Shown: in pieces, positions 17,943 to 26,428 of the stretch
Layout of the letters: the number at the start of each line of letters is the position of its first letter
Numbering within the stretch: the first letter of the stretch is position 1
Source of the DNA: JAQVSH01 sp964349835
Lineage (GTDB): Bacteria; Bacteroidota; Bacteroidia; Bacteroidales; UBA4181
Direction of reading: 5' to 3'
Assembly: GCA_964349835.1 (NCBI GenBank)
Contig: CAYGID010000020.1
Coordinates: forward strand, 1-32,636
DNA: 32,636 nt
The notes under the pieces: model-generated
The model's database searches: none
What the model saw: the letters and a program-made list of their open reading frames with translations, nothing else
What the model was told of the DNA's origin: nothing
Made by a program: the position numbers and the translations under genes

Positions 17943-18851
17943 TCAGGCAAAGAGAGGCGAAGGGTAGATGCCCTCTTTGGCAAGCGTTTCGAACCGGGCC
18001 ACCACCCAGGGACGATCCTCTTTATAGGTTACACCAAACCATTCGGCCCTGGTGTTGAGCACCTTAATGGAGGCCTCACCTGTATTGACCAGCCTGTTAG
18101 CTACCAAAGGAATGAAAAACTCCGATTTGGGATTCATCCCGTTCTCCTTTACAAACTCGGTGAACATAGAACGCAGATGTCCAAAAAAGGAGGGGGTAAA
18201 CCCCCAGAAGTTCATAGAGACAGCCGACTCTTCGGGTACCGGGTGCAAACTGCCGGCCTCATCCTTGTATTGGATGATACCGTTAACACGGCTGATAGAG
18301 GTGCGTTCTACCACACCCGTGAGAAAACCCGAGGCATCCACATCGCATACCCCCCGGGCAACCGTACCATATTCGGAGAGCGTATTGGCCAGCGGATAGC
18401 CTACCATACTGTAGGTATTGGCATTCAGATCGGTAATTCCGCTGAGGAATTTTCCCATAGTACGAAAGGCATCGGCACCGTAAAAATCGTCGCCATTAAT
18501 CACGGCAAAGGGCTCTCTGATGGCGCTGGCAGCCATTAAAACGGCGTGCGCAGTTCCCCACGGCTTGACCCTTTCGGGGGTGTAGGTTACTCCCTGGGGA
18601 ACATACTCAATCTCCTGCAATACATACTCTATCTCTATTTTCCCTTTGTACTTGTTGAGAAAGACCTCTTTAAAGTCGGCCTCAATGCTTTTGCGAATCA
18701 CCATCACCACCTTGCCGAATCCGGCCTGAATGGCATCGTAAATGGAGTAATCTATGATGGTTTCGCCCGAAGGGCCCAGCTTGTCGATCTGTTTCAAACC
18801 GCCGTAACGGCTTCCCATGCCGGCGGCAAGGACTAAAAGTGTTGGCTTCAT
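17943..18851 (-). CDS. Sugar nucleotidyltransferase (NTP_transferase family)
   Basis: The 302-aa enzyme has the nucleotidyltransferase signature near its start (LVLAAGMGSRYGGLKQ, residues 5-20), with the Gly-rich loop, Arg and Lys. A nucleotide-contact stretch, KPWGTAHAVLMA, is near residue 108, followed by a metal-binding aspartate in VINGDDFYG. It would join a sugar 1-phosphate to a nucleoside triphosphate; the exact sugar cannot be told. The open frame extends upstream to 18941, but those 30 residues are hydrophobic without homology to the fold. The ATG at 18851 directly precedes the family start and was chosen. It opens the minus-strand cluster down to def. Confidence 0.85.
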   Translation of the reverse strand: MKPTLLVLAAGMGSRYGGLKQIDKLGPSGETIIDYSIYDAIQAGFGKVVMVIRKSIEADFKEVFLNKYKGKIEIEYVLQEIEYVPQGVTYTPERVKPWGTAHAVLMAASAIREPFAVINGDDFYGADAFRTMGKFLSGITDLNANTYSMVGYPLANTLSEYGTVARGVCDVDASGFLTGVVERTSISRVNGIIQYKDEAGSLHPVPEESAVSMNFWGFTPSFFGHLRSMFTEFVKENGMNPKSEFFIPLVANRLVNTGEASIKVLNTRAEWFGVTYKEDRPWVVARFETLAKEGIYPSPLFA

Positions 18852-18897
18852 TGGTAAGTATATAAGTATGTTTAGGTAGCGCCAAAATAGCTCTTTG

Positions 18898-18905
18898 CAA
18901 AAATA
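18898..18905 (-). promoter_or_regulatory. -7 box for the nucleotidyltransferase cluster
   Basis: Minus-strand TATTTTTG matches TAnnTTTG, about 46 bases before the ATG at 18851. It lies in the 110-base divergent gap shared with fabD. Confidence 0.35.
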
Positions 18906-18929
18906 CAAAAAACCTTTGGGAGAAAATAA

Positions 18930-18937
18930 TAACTTTG
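18930..18937 (+). promoter_or_regulatory. -7 box for the fabD-thr block
   Basis: TAACTTTG matches TAnnTTTG and lies 24 bases before the fabD ATG at 18962. The nearest upstream TTTG (18915-18918) is only 11 bases away, too close for a normal -33 box. Confidence 0.4.
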
Positions 18938-18961
18938 CCACGTTTAACTTAAGACCACTTT

Positions 18962-19843
18962 ATGAAAGCATATGTTTTCCCCGGACAGGGGGCTCAATTC
19001 GCGGGAATGGGAAAAGAGATGTACGAACAGTCGGCTCTTGCAAGGGATCTTTTCGAAAAGGCTAACGAAATCCTTGGTTTCCGCATTACCGATATCATGT
19101 TTGAGGGCACCGACGAGGAGTTAAAACAGACCAAAGTGACCCAGCCAGCTATCTTCCTTCACTCGGTAATTTTGGCCCGACTCATGGGCGAATCGTTCCG
19201 CCCTTCGATGGTAGCCGGACACTCTCTGGGCGAATTCTCAGCACTGGTCGCTGCAGGCGCAATGTCGTTTGAGAATGGGCTGACACTGGTGTCGAAAAGA
19301 GCCGGAGCCATGCAGAAGGCATGCGAACGGGAGCCCTCTACCATGGCTGCCGTTTTGGGCCTTGAGGATGAGAAAGTAGAGGCAATTTGCCAACAGACTC
19401 CCGGTATTGTGGTGGCTGCCAACTATAACTGCCCGGGTCAGATTGTCATTTCGGGCGACATCAAAGCCGTTGAAGCAGCTTGTGAGGCGTTGAAAGCCGC
19501 AGGAGCCAAGAGAGCGCTCATTCTCCCTGTGGGAGGTGCTTTCCACTCGCCCCTCATGGAGCCGGCCCGCATCGAACTGGAGGCTGCCATTGCTGCCACC
19601 GACATTCACGCCCCCATCTGCCCGGTATACCAAAATGTGTCGGCTCTTCCCGTTACCGATCCTGCCGAAATCAAAAAAAATCTGGGTATACAACTAACCG
19701 CCCCCGTAAAATGGACGCAAACTATTAAAAACATGATTGCGGCCGGGGCCACCGATTATATTGAAGTGGGACCTGGAAAGGTTTTACAGGGACTCATCAA
19801 AAAGCTAGACCCTGCTGTAAATGTATGTAGTGCAACCCTGTAA
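18962..19843 (+). CDS. fabD: Malonyl-CoA:ACP transacylase
   Basis: The 293-aa enzyme loads malonyl groups onto acyl carrier protein for fatty acid synthesis. It shows the oxyanion segment FPGQGAQFAGMGKE at the N-terminus, the nucleophile motif GHSLGEFSAL (Ser near residue 88), an Arg-containing segment (VSKRAGAMQKACE) and the catalytic His in GAFHSPLM. The C-terminal EVGPGKVLQGL is typical. Length is normal. It precedes thrA by 9 bases, an unusual partner that may reflect simple co-transcription. Confidence 0.97.
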   Translation: MKAYVFPGQGAQFAGMGKEMYEQSALARDLFEKANEILGFRITDIMFEGTDEELKQTKVTQPAIFLHSVILARLMGESFRPSMVAGHSLGEFSALVAAGAMSFENGLTLVSKRAGAMQKACEREPSTMAAVLGLEDEKVEAICQQTPGIVVAANYNCPGQIVISGDIKAVEAACEALKAAGAKRALILPVGGAFHSPLMEPARIELEAAIAATDIHAPICPVYQNVSALPVTDPAEIKKNLGIQLTAPVKWTQTIKNMIAAGATDYIEVGPGKVLQGLIKKLDPAVNVCSATL

Positions 19844-19852
19844 ATCAATCGT

Positions 19853-22288
19853 ATGAAGGTATTGAAGTTCGGTCGGTCGTCGGTGGTGTCGGCCGGCACG
19901 CTCCGCCTGGTGAAAGAGATAATCCAATCGGTTGAACCCTATTGCGTAGTAGTGGTATCGGCCGACGAACATATTTCCGGCCTCTTACAGGTGATGGCAA
20001 ATAAAGCCGTTCAGCGCGATGAGTCGTACCGGACTCTGCTTTCGGAGGTCGAAAAGAGCTATGCAGGTCTAACCATCGACCTGGTTGAGCCGGAGTGGAG
20101 GGAGTCTGCCATTACAGAGTTGAAAGAGAATCTGGCAGAGCTTTCCGACACCCTTCACGGAGTTTATCTTCTGCAGGAGTTGACCCCGAAAATAACCGAC
20201 CTCATCCTGAGTTTCGGTGCCCGCCTCTCAGCCTCTCTGGTGGCGAGAATGGTACCGGGTGCGGCATACTTCGATGCCCGAAGCTTCATCAAAACCAACG
20301 CCTCGTTTGGCCATGCCAAGGTTGATCTGGAGTTAACCGAACGACTCATCCGAAATAGCTTTAAAAACCTGCGGCAAACAGCCGTTGTTCAGGGATTCAC
20401 CGGAAGCAGCTACCGCGACGAAACCACTCTTTTGGGGCGGCGCGGGGGCGATTACTCCGCGGCGCTGATTGCAGCGGCACTCAAAGCAGAAGCATTAGAA
20501 CTCTGGATGAATGTAGATGGATTCATGACTGCCGATCCTGAGGTGGCCACCCGTGCCTATCCCATTGAACGCCTTACCTATGCCGAGGCCATTGAGTTGT
20601 CGCATTTTGGCACTACGGTAATCTACACCCCCACCATCCGGCCGGTTTACGATGAGAATATCCCCATCTTTATCAAAAATACCTTTAACACTTCGGCAAA
20701 AGGCACCATCATTCACTCCGACTCACTTTCGGACGACAGCAACTCCATCAAGGGAATCTCCTCCATCAACAACATCTCGTTGATTACGCTGCAGGGAACC
20801 CGAATGGTGGGTGTTAACGATGTATCGGAACGGCTCTTCAGAGCCTTTAACCGAAAAGGAATCAATATTATCCTGGTAACGCAGGCCTCGTCCGAATACT
20901 CCATGAGTATTGCCATTATGCCCGATCAATTGAGTCGGGCCAAATCGGCCATCGAGGAGGAGTTCCTCGACGAGATAGGGCAAAAGAATGAGCTTCGGCT
21001 GCAAATCGAAGACAATCTCTCTATCATTGCAATTGTAGGCGAGAAGATGAAGAACAAGCCGGGTATCTCGGCCACACTCTTCAATGCGTTAGCACGCAAC
21101 GGTATCAGTGTGATTGCCACTGCCCAGGGATCGTCCGAATTGAACATCTCTGTTGTGATTCGCAGCAAAAGTTTAAAGCGGGCCATCAATGCCATTCACG
21201 AGGGCTTCTTCTTGTCGCATTTTCGCGAACTACATCTCTATGTGGTGGGTATCGGCAACGTGGGCGGAAGCCTGCTGCGTCAGATTCAGAGCCAGCAGAC
21301 TAAACTGATGGAGGAGTTGCGATTGAAGATCCATGTGATTGCCCTTGCTAACTCCCGAAAAATGTATTTCTCGGCTCACGGCGACGGGATCGACCTCAAT
21401 CACTACAAAGAGACACTCCAGAGCGAGGGCGAACCCTTTGATCAGAACCGTTTCGTTGCAAAGATGCTCGACCAGAACCTTCGGAATAATGTCTTTGTGG
21501 ATTGCACCAGCAGCCAGAGCATCAGCGACTTATACGAAACACTTTTTGATCATTATGTTTCGGTAGTCACTGCTAACAAAATTGCCTGTTCTTCGTCGTA
21601 TGCCCACTACCGTGGTCTGAAGGAGAAGGCAAAAGACAAAGGGGTTCGTTTTGCGTTCGAAACCAACGTGGGTGCGGGATTACCTATCATTAACACGCTA
21701 AACGACCTCATCCGGAGCGGCGACACCATTCTGAAAATTGAGGCAGTTGTTTCGGGAACGCTCAACTACATCTTTAATACGCTTAGCAGCACAATACCCC
21801 TCAGCAAGACCATCCGGATGGCCAAAGAGTTAGGCTACTCGGAGCCCGACCCCCGGCTCGACCTGAGCGGAACCGATGTAATCAGAAAACTGCTGATTCT
21901 GTCGAGAGAATCGGGCTATTCAATCGAAAAGGAGGATGTAAAGGTAAACGGGTTCCTTCCCGAATCCTGTTTCGAAGGTTCTATCGACTCTTTCTGGAGT
22001 GCGGTAGAGGCTCTCGACCAAACCTTCGAACAGAAGCGTGCCGCGATGGCTGCGAAAGGTCTGAAATGGAGATATATAGCCAAGTTGGAGGAGGGCAATC
22101 CCTCGGTAGGACTCTGCGAGGTCGATGCACAACACCCCTCTTACAATTTGGAGGGGAGTAATAACATTATTTTGATTACCACGCAGCGCTACTTTGAGCT
22201 GCCCATGGTGATTAAAGGATACGGGGCAGGTGCAGAAGTTACGGCCGCCGGGCTCTTTGCCGACCTGATCCGTGTTGCCAACGTTTGA
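19853..22288 (+). CDS. thrA: ThrA: homoserine dehydrogenase with a degenerate aspartokinase domain
   Basis: The 811-aa fusion has an N-terminal aspartokinase-like domain (about 1-290), two ACT domains (about 305-455) and a C-terminal homoserine dehydrogenase (about 460-811). The dehydrogenase looks intact: nucleotide loop VVGIGNVGGS, VTANK, ETNVGAGLP, VSGTLNYIFN and GYSEPDPRLDLSGTD. In the kinase domain every motif I can recognise is altered: KFGRSS for KFGGTS, VSADEHISG for VSA-x-GG-x-T-N/D, SFGARLS for GE, GRRGGDYS for GRGGSDY, MNVDG for TDVDG, ADPE for DPR and FGTTV for FGAKV. The gene is full length without frame breaks. It probably acts only as threonine-sensitive homoserine dehydrogenase. 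It overlaps no neighbour and is followed 10 bases later by the apgM-like gene. Confidence 0.9.
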   Translation: MKVLKFGRSSVVSAGTLRLVKEIIQSVEPYCVVVVSADEHISGLLQVMANKAVQRDESYRTLLSEVEKSYAGLTIDLVEPEWRESAITELKENLAELSDTLHGVYLLQELTPKITDLILSFGARLSASLVARMVPGAAYFDARSFIKTNASFGHAKVDLELTERLIRNSFKNLRQTAVVQGFTGSSYRDETTLLGRRGGDYSAALIAAALKAEALELWMNVDGFMTADPEVATRAYPIERLTYAEAIELSHFGTTVIYTPTIRPVYDENIPIFIKNTFNTSAKGTIIHSDSLSDDSNSIKGISSINNISLITLQGTRMVGVNDVSERLFRAFNRKGINIILVTQASSEYSMSIAIMPDQLSRAKSAIEEEFLDEIGQKNELRLQIEDNLSIIAIVGEKMKNKPGISATLFNALARNGISVIATAQGSSELNISVVIRSKSLKRAINAIHEGFFLSHFRELHLYVVGIGNVGGSLLRQIQSQQTKLMEELRLKIHVIALANSRKMYFSAHGDGIDLNHYKETLQSEGEPFDQNRFVAKMLDQNLRNNVFVDCTSSQSISDLYETLFDHYVSVVTANKIACSSSYAHYRGLKEKAKDKGVRFAFETNVGAGLPIINTLNDLIRSGDTILKIEAVVSGTLNYIFNTLSSTIPLSKTIRMAKELGYSEPDPRLDLSGTDVIRKLLILSRESGYSIEKEDVKVNGFLPESCFEGSIDSFWSAVEALDQTFEQKRAAMAAKGLKWRYIAKLEEGNPSVGLCEVDAQHPSYNLEGSNNIILITTQRYFELPMVIKGYGAGAEVTAAGLFADLIRVANV

Positions 22289-22298
22289 CAACCAATTT

Positions 22299-23528
22299 AT
22301 GAAATATCTGATACTCCTGTGCGACGGAATGGCCGACCTTCCCGTCGAAGAGCTGGGCGGGAAAACGCCCATGGAGGCGGCCAGCACCCCTACCTTCGAT
22401 CGGTGGGCTTCGGAAGGTGAGCTGGGTTGCGCCCAAACGGTTCCCCTCGGAATGACTCCGGCCAGCGATGTAGCCAACCTTTCGGTTATGGGTTATAATC
22501 CGGCCATCTATTACGCAGGAAGATCGCCTCTTGAGGCAGTCAGCATGGGGGTCGACCTTGCCGACGATGAGGTCTGTTTCCGCTGTAACCTGGTTACGCT
22601 CTCGGAAGAGGAGAGCCCCTACGCCCATAAGGTCATGATTGACCATAGCGCCGACGAAATACCCACTGCCGAAGCGGCCGAACTAATGAAAGATCTTTCG
22701 GCAAAGTTCGGAAAAGAGTGGCTTCGTTTTCATACGGGCCGCAGCTACAGGCATATCATGGTATGGAAAGAGGGCAGCGAAAAGGTGACCCTCACCCCCC
22801 CGCACGACATCTTGGCAAAACCCATCGTTACCTATCTGCCCAAAGGCGATCACCAGGCCGAGATACTCGCCATGATGGAGGAGAGCTACGCCTTTCTTTC
22901 GGCCCATCCGGTGAATCTTGCAAGGAAGGCACGCGGACTCCGACCTGCCAACAGTATGTGGATCTGGGGCGAAGGACACCGTCCCCGCCTCTCCGATTTC
23001 CAAACCAAGTTTGGGCTGAGCGGCGCAGTGATTTCGGCCGTCGACCTGATTCTCGGCATTGGAATATGCGCAGGTCTCGAGCCCATGGAGGTAGAGGGAG
23101 CCAACGGCACCCTGCATACCAACTATCGCGGAAAAGCCGAAAAGGCACTCGAAGCTTTCCGCAACGGAAAAGAGTTTGTATACCTGCATGTTGAGGCACC
23201 CGATGAGTGCGGGCACAGGGGAGAGTGCAAAAACAAGATCCTATCTATCGAATACATCGACCAGAAGGTGGCCGCCCCTATCTTGGAAGCGGTCGAACGC
23301 GAAGGTCTCAACCTCTCGGTACTGGTGTTGCCCGATCATCCCACCCCCTTATCACTCCGAACCCACACCTCCGATCCGGTTCCCTACCTTATATGGCAAA
23401 GCAACCGGCTGCAAAACAACGGAAAGCTCAGATATTCGGAGGCCACCGCAGCAGCCACAGGCCGGCTCTTTGGCAATGGCCACGAATTGATCAGCCACTT
23501 CATTAACTCCTCTTCCATCCGAATCTGA
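22299..23528 (+). CDS. ApgM-family phosphotransferase, probable homoserine kinase substitute
   Basis: The 409-aa protein belongs to the cofactor-independent phosphoglycerate mutase ApgM family of the alkaline-phosphatase superfamily. It shows LLCDGMADLPVEELGGKTP at the N-terminus, TPASDVANLSVMGYNP (Ser site near residue 60), EAPDECGHRGE and a metal-binding DHPTPLSLRTHTSDPVP near the C-terminus. The open frame starts 9 codons earlier inside thrA, but the ATG at 22299 begins the family start and was chosen. It sits between thrA and thrC with no thrB in view, so I infer it may phosphorylate homoserine. A true phosphoglycerate mutase is the alternative. Confidence 0.8.
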   Translation: MKYLILLCDGMADLPVEELGGKTPMEAASTPTFDRWASEGELGCAQTVPLGMTPASDVANLSVMGYNPAIYYAGRSPLEAVSMGVDLADDEVCFRCNLVTLSEEESPYAHKVMIDHSADEIPTAEAAELMKDLSAKFGKEWLRFHTGRSYRHIMVWKEGSEKVTLTPPHDILAKPIVTYLPKGDHQAEILAMMEESYAFLSAHPVNLARKARGLRPANSMWIWGEGHRPRLSDFQTKFGLSGAVISAVDLILGIGICAGLEPMEVEGANGTLHTNYRGKAEKALEAFRNGKEFVYLHVEAPDECGHRGECKNKILSIEYIDQKVAAPILEAVEREGLNLSVLVLPDHPTPLSLRTHTSDPVPYLIWQSNRLQNNGKLRYSEATAAATGRLFGNGHELISHFINSSSIRI

Positions 23529-23535
23529 TACCCTT

Positions 23536-23602
23536 CTGAATCTACTTCCCTACTGAATCTGTTCAGTGATATAATTTCCGACTCTGTTCTTTTTCTGAAT
23601 CT
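23536..23602 (+). repeat. Short direct repeats in the thrC leader
   Basis: CTGAATCT occurs three times (23536-23543, 23553-23560, 23595-23602) in the 95-base gap before thrC, and a similar GAATCTGA forms the end of the preceding gene. TATAATTTCC lies between copies two and three. A role in thrC expression is possible but unsupported. Confidence 0.5.
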
Positions 23603-23623
23603 GTTATCCTCTTGTTCTATACC

Positions 23624-24919
23624 ATGCAATTTTACAGTACCCATAACCATCAGACGAGGGTCTCCCTAAAAGAGGCTGTTTTGCAAGGATTGGCCAACGA
23701 CCGCGGGCTCTTCATGCCCGAAACCATTGAACGCCTTCCCCAATCGACCCTTTCGGCCTGGAGCACTCTCTCCTTTCATGAAATGGCCTTCGCCCTGGCC
23801 TCACCCTATCTGAAGGGAAGCATGGACTCTGCCACACTGCAGCAGCTGATCCAAGATGCCTTCCCGTTCGAGGTACCCCTTGTTGAGATTGTTCCGGGGC
23901 TTCACTCGCTCGAGCTGTATCATGGCCCCACGCTGGCATTCAAGGATTTCGGAGCCAGATTTATGGCCCGTCTGTTGGGCTATTTTACCCGCGGATTAGA
24001 CAAGGAGATTACTGTGCTGGTAGCCACTTCGGGCGATACCGGAAGTGCCGTGGCCAACGGTTTTCTAGGCGTTAAGGGGGTCAGAGTTTTTGTACTGTAC
24101 CCTTCGGGGCTGGTAAGCCCCAGCCAGGAGAAGCAGTTTACCACGCTTGGCCAGAATATTACTGCGCTTGAGGTAAACGGCAGCTTCGATAACTGCCAGT
24201 TTCTGGTAAAACAGGCCTTTATGGATGCCGAGCTGCGTAAAGCGCTCATTCTTACCTCGGCCAACTCTATCAATCTGGGCCGGCTCATTCCCCAGATGTT
24301 CTATTATGGCTGGGCAGCAGGGCAACTTGCCGCCAACGCGAAACAACTGGTAGGATGTGTGCCCAGCGGAAATTTCGGAAATCTTACCGCAGGTCTCATG
24401 GCCCGCCGTATGGGAGTGCCCATCGACCACTTCATAGCAGCCACCAACCGTAACGATATTGTACCGGAGTACCTTACAACGGGCATCTTTGCTCCTCGTC
24501 CCTCGATACCTACCCTGGCAAATGCCATGGATGTGGGCGACCCGAGCAATTTTGAGAGAATCATCGACCTCTACAACCAGTCGCATGAGGCCGTTAGCGC
24601 CGATATCACCGGGTACCACTACACCGATGCACAGGTGCGCGAAACGATGCGTTCCTGCTTCAACCAACACGGATATATGCTCGACCCGCACGGCGCCATT
24701 GGTTTCAGGGCACTCTCCGAATATCTTGCGCAACACCCCAACCACACCGGCTTCTTTTTAGAGACCGCCCATCCGGCCAAATTCTCGGAAACCGTGTCGG
24801 AAACACTCCTTACCACCCCCTCCGTTCCACCCCGACTGCAAGCCTTTCTCTCCGGCGAAAAAAAATCGATAGGCATGGAGGCCGATTTTGAGGCATTTAA
24901 ACAAATCTTGCTCGCTTAA
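23624..24919 (+). CDS. thrC: Threonine synthase
   Basis: The 431-aa PLP enzyme converts O-phosphohomoserine to threonine. It starts with MQFYSTHN and has the family stretch ALFKEAVLQGLANDRGLF-like near residue 15. The PLP lysine lies in GPTLAFKDFGA (near residue 107), followed by the TSGDTGSAVANGFLG phosphate loop and SANSINLGRLIPQ. Near the C-terminus is a DPHGAIGF motif. The frame could start at a TTG at 23612, but the ATG at 23624 is the likely start. The gene follows the apgM-like gene after a 95-base gap and precedes the DUF4301 gene by 11 bases. Confidence 0.97.
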   Translation: MQFYSTHNHQTRVSLKEAVLQGLANDRGLFMPETIERLPQSTLSAWSTLSFHEMAFALASPYLKGSMDSATLQQLIQDAFPFEVPLVEIVPGLHSLELYHGPTLAFKDFGARFMARLLGYFTRGLDKEITVLVATSGDTGSAVANGFLGVKGVRVFVLYPSGLVSPSQEKQFTTLGQNITALEVNGSFDNCQFLVKQAFMDAELRKALILTSANSINLGRLIPQMFYYGWAAGQLAANAKQLVGCVPSGNFGNLTAGLMARRMGVPIDHFIAATNRNDIVPEYLTTGIFAPRPSIPTLANAMDVGDPSNFERIIDLYNQSHEAVSADITGYHYTDAQVRETMRSCFNQHGYMLDPHGAIGFRALSEYLAQHPNHTGFFLETAHPAKFSETVSETLLTTPSVPPRLQAFLSGEKKSIGMEADFEAFKQILLA

Positions 24920-24930
24920 TCCTCTACCTG

Positions 24931-26412
24931 ATGTTTACCCGCGAAGATCTGAACCAACTGGAGGGAAAGGGCATTTCGCCCGAAACAGCCAAAGAACAAC
25001 TAACCCGGTTCGAAAAGGGCTTTCCCTTCCTCCCGATTGTGGAGGCTGCCACAGTGGGTAGAGGCATACACCGTTTCGACAGCACCACGGTAAACCAACT
25101 GGCTGCCCAATACGACCAAAAACGGCAACAGAAGAGGGTGAAAAAATTTGTACCCGCCTCGGGCGCAGCTTCCCGCATGTTTAAGGAACTCTTTACCCAC
25201 CTGCAACAGGATAGTAGCAACAGCGCCTCACAGGAGGTGTTGTCGAGAATAGGCGATTTTGCATTCGGGGAGTCGCTCTTGGCTTTGGGTGCGGAAAAAG
25301 GGATAGATGCCCGGATGGGTACGGCACTACTCAACCTGTTACTTTCGAAAGAGGGATTGAGTTACGGAACGCTGCCCAAAGCGCTCCTTCTTTTTCACAA
25401 TTATCCCGATGGGCCCCGCACTGCCCTCGAAGAGCATCTGTCTGAAGGTTCTATGTATGGTGAGAGTGCCAATCAACAGGTCTTTATCCATTTCACGGTA
25501 TCGCCCGAACACATCGAGGCCTTCGAAAGCCTGGCCCAACAGGCGGCAAGCCGATTTGAGCAGGCAACCGGCAAACATTTCCATATAGATTACTCCTTTC
25601 AGAAACCCTCTACCGATCTTCTCGCAGCAACTCTTGCGAACGAGCCCTTCAGGAATCCCGACGGGAGCCTGCTTTTCCGACCGGGAGGACACGGCGCCCT
25701 GCTCGAGAACCTGAACGAAATGGATGCCGATCTGGTCTTTATCAAGAATATCGACAATGTGGTGCCCGATAGGCTGAAACCGGCAACGGTTCTCTACAAA
25801 AAGGCCCTTGCAGGCCTTCTGCTCGGAGTGCAGGAGGAGGTATTCGCTATGCTGAGAAAACTACAGGGCAATAGCCTTGCCTGTGTCGATTTGGCCCAAA
25901 TGGTTCTCTGGATTGGCGAAAACCTGGGCGTTCGGCCTCCGGAGAGTTTCTTCGACCTTGTACCCGAAAGGAAACAAGAGTGGTTGATTCAACGCCTCAA
26001 CAGACCCATTCGGGTATGCGGAATGGTGAAGAACGAGGGGGAACCGGGCGGTGGCCCCTTCTGGGTAAAAGAACCCGATGGTACCACGACCCTGCAGATA
26101 GCTGAGTCGTCGCAGATAGATCCCGAAAACATGGAGATCATGCACAATGCAACGCACTTTAACCCGGTCGATCTGGTTTGCGGTCTACGCGACTTTCGGG
26201 GAACAGCGTTTCATCTCCCCGATTTCCGCGACCCGGGTACCGGCTTTATTACCGAAAAATCGAAAGACGGAGAGATACTTAAGGCTCAGGAACTTCCAGG
26301 ACTATGGAATGGCGCAATGGCCTTCTGGAACACAATTTTTGTGGAGGTACCCATTGAGACCTTTAACCCGGTGAAAACGGCAAACGATCTCCTGAGGCCC
26401 CAACACCAATAG
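24931..26412 (+). CDS. DUF4301 family protein with UDP-sugar-pyrophosphorylase-like motifs
   Basis: This 493-aa cytoplasmic protein matches the Bacteroidota DUF4301 family, of unknown function. I see three stretches that resemble UTP-sugar pyrophosphorylases: a possible Gly-rich nucleotide loop PASGAASRMFK (residues 75-85), a PGGHGALLENL segment (251-261) and FIKNIDNVVPD (270-280), which compares with the PPGHGD and FVSNIDNL motifs of eukaryotic UGPase. The order and spacing agree. A preceding QVFIHFTVSPEH stretch also compares with the substrate-contact region of the same superfamily. Activity is inferred only. It follows thrC by 11 bases and closes the operon. Confidence 0.7.
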   Translation: MFTREDLNQLEGKGISPETAKEQLTRFEKGFPFLPIVEAATVGRGIHRFDSTTVNQLAAQYDQKRQQKRVKKFVPASGAASRMFKELFTHLQQDSSNSASQEVLSRIGDFAFGESLLALGAEKGIDARMGTALLNLLLSKEGLSYGTLPKALLLFHNYPDGPRTALEEHLSEGSMYGESANQQVFIHFTVSPEHIEAFESLAQQAASRFEQATGKHFHIDYSFQKPSTDLLAATLANEPFRNPDGSLLFRPGGHGALLENLNEMDADLVFIKNIDNVVPDRLKPATVLYKKALAGLLLGVQEEVFAMLRKLQGNSLACVDLAQMVLWIGENLGVRPPESFFDLVPERKQEWLIQRLNRPIRVCGMVKNEGEPGGGPFWVKEPDGTTTLQIAESSQIDPENMEIMHNATHFNPVDLVCGLRDFRGTAFHLPDFRDPGTGFITEKSKDGEILKAQELPGLWNGAMAFWNTIFVEVPIETFNPVKTANDLLRPQHQ

Positions 26413-26428
26413 CCTTAACAAACCATTA

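Noticed and set aside
17930..17983. Upstream start for the CBM9-like protein
   Set aside because: It would overlap the preceding gene by 41 bases and add residues without match to the family, whereas ATG 17929 fits the gap.
17913..18539. Plus-strand 208-codon frame opposite the nucleotidyltransferase gene
   Set aside because: No start context or homology, and fully antisense to a recognisable enzyme.
18915..18937. TTTG as -33 box for fabD
   Set aside because: Only 11 bases separate it from TAACTTTG, whereas about 19-21 are expected.
18852..18941. Thirty extra N-terminal residues on the sugar nucleotidyltransferase
   Set aside because: Hydrophobic text outside the fold, over the divergent promoter region. 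The family motif starts right after the ATG at 18851.
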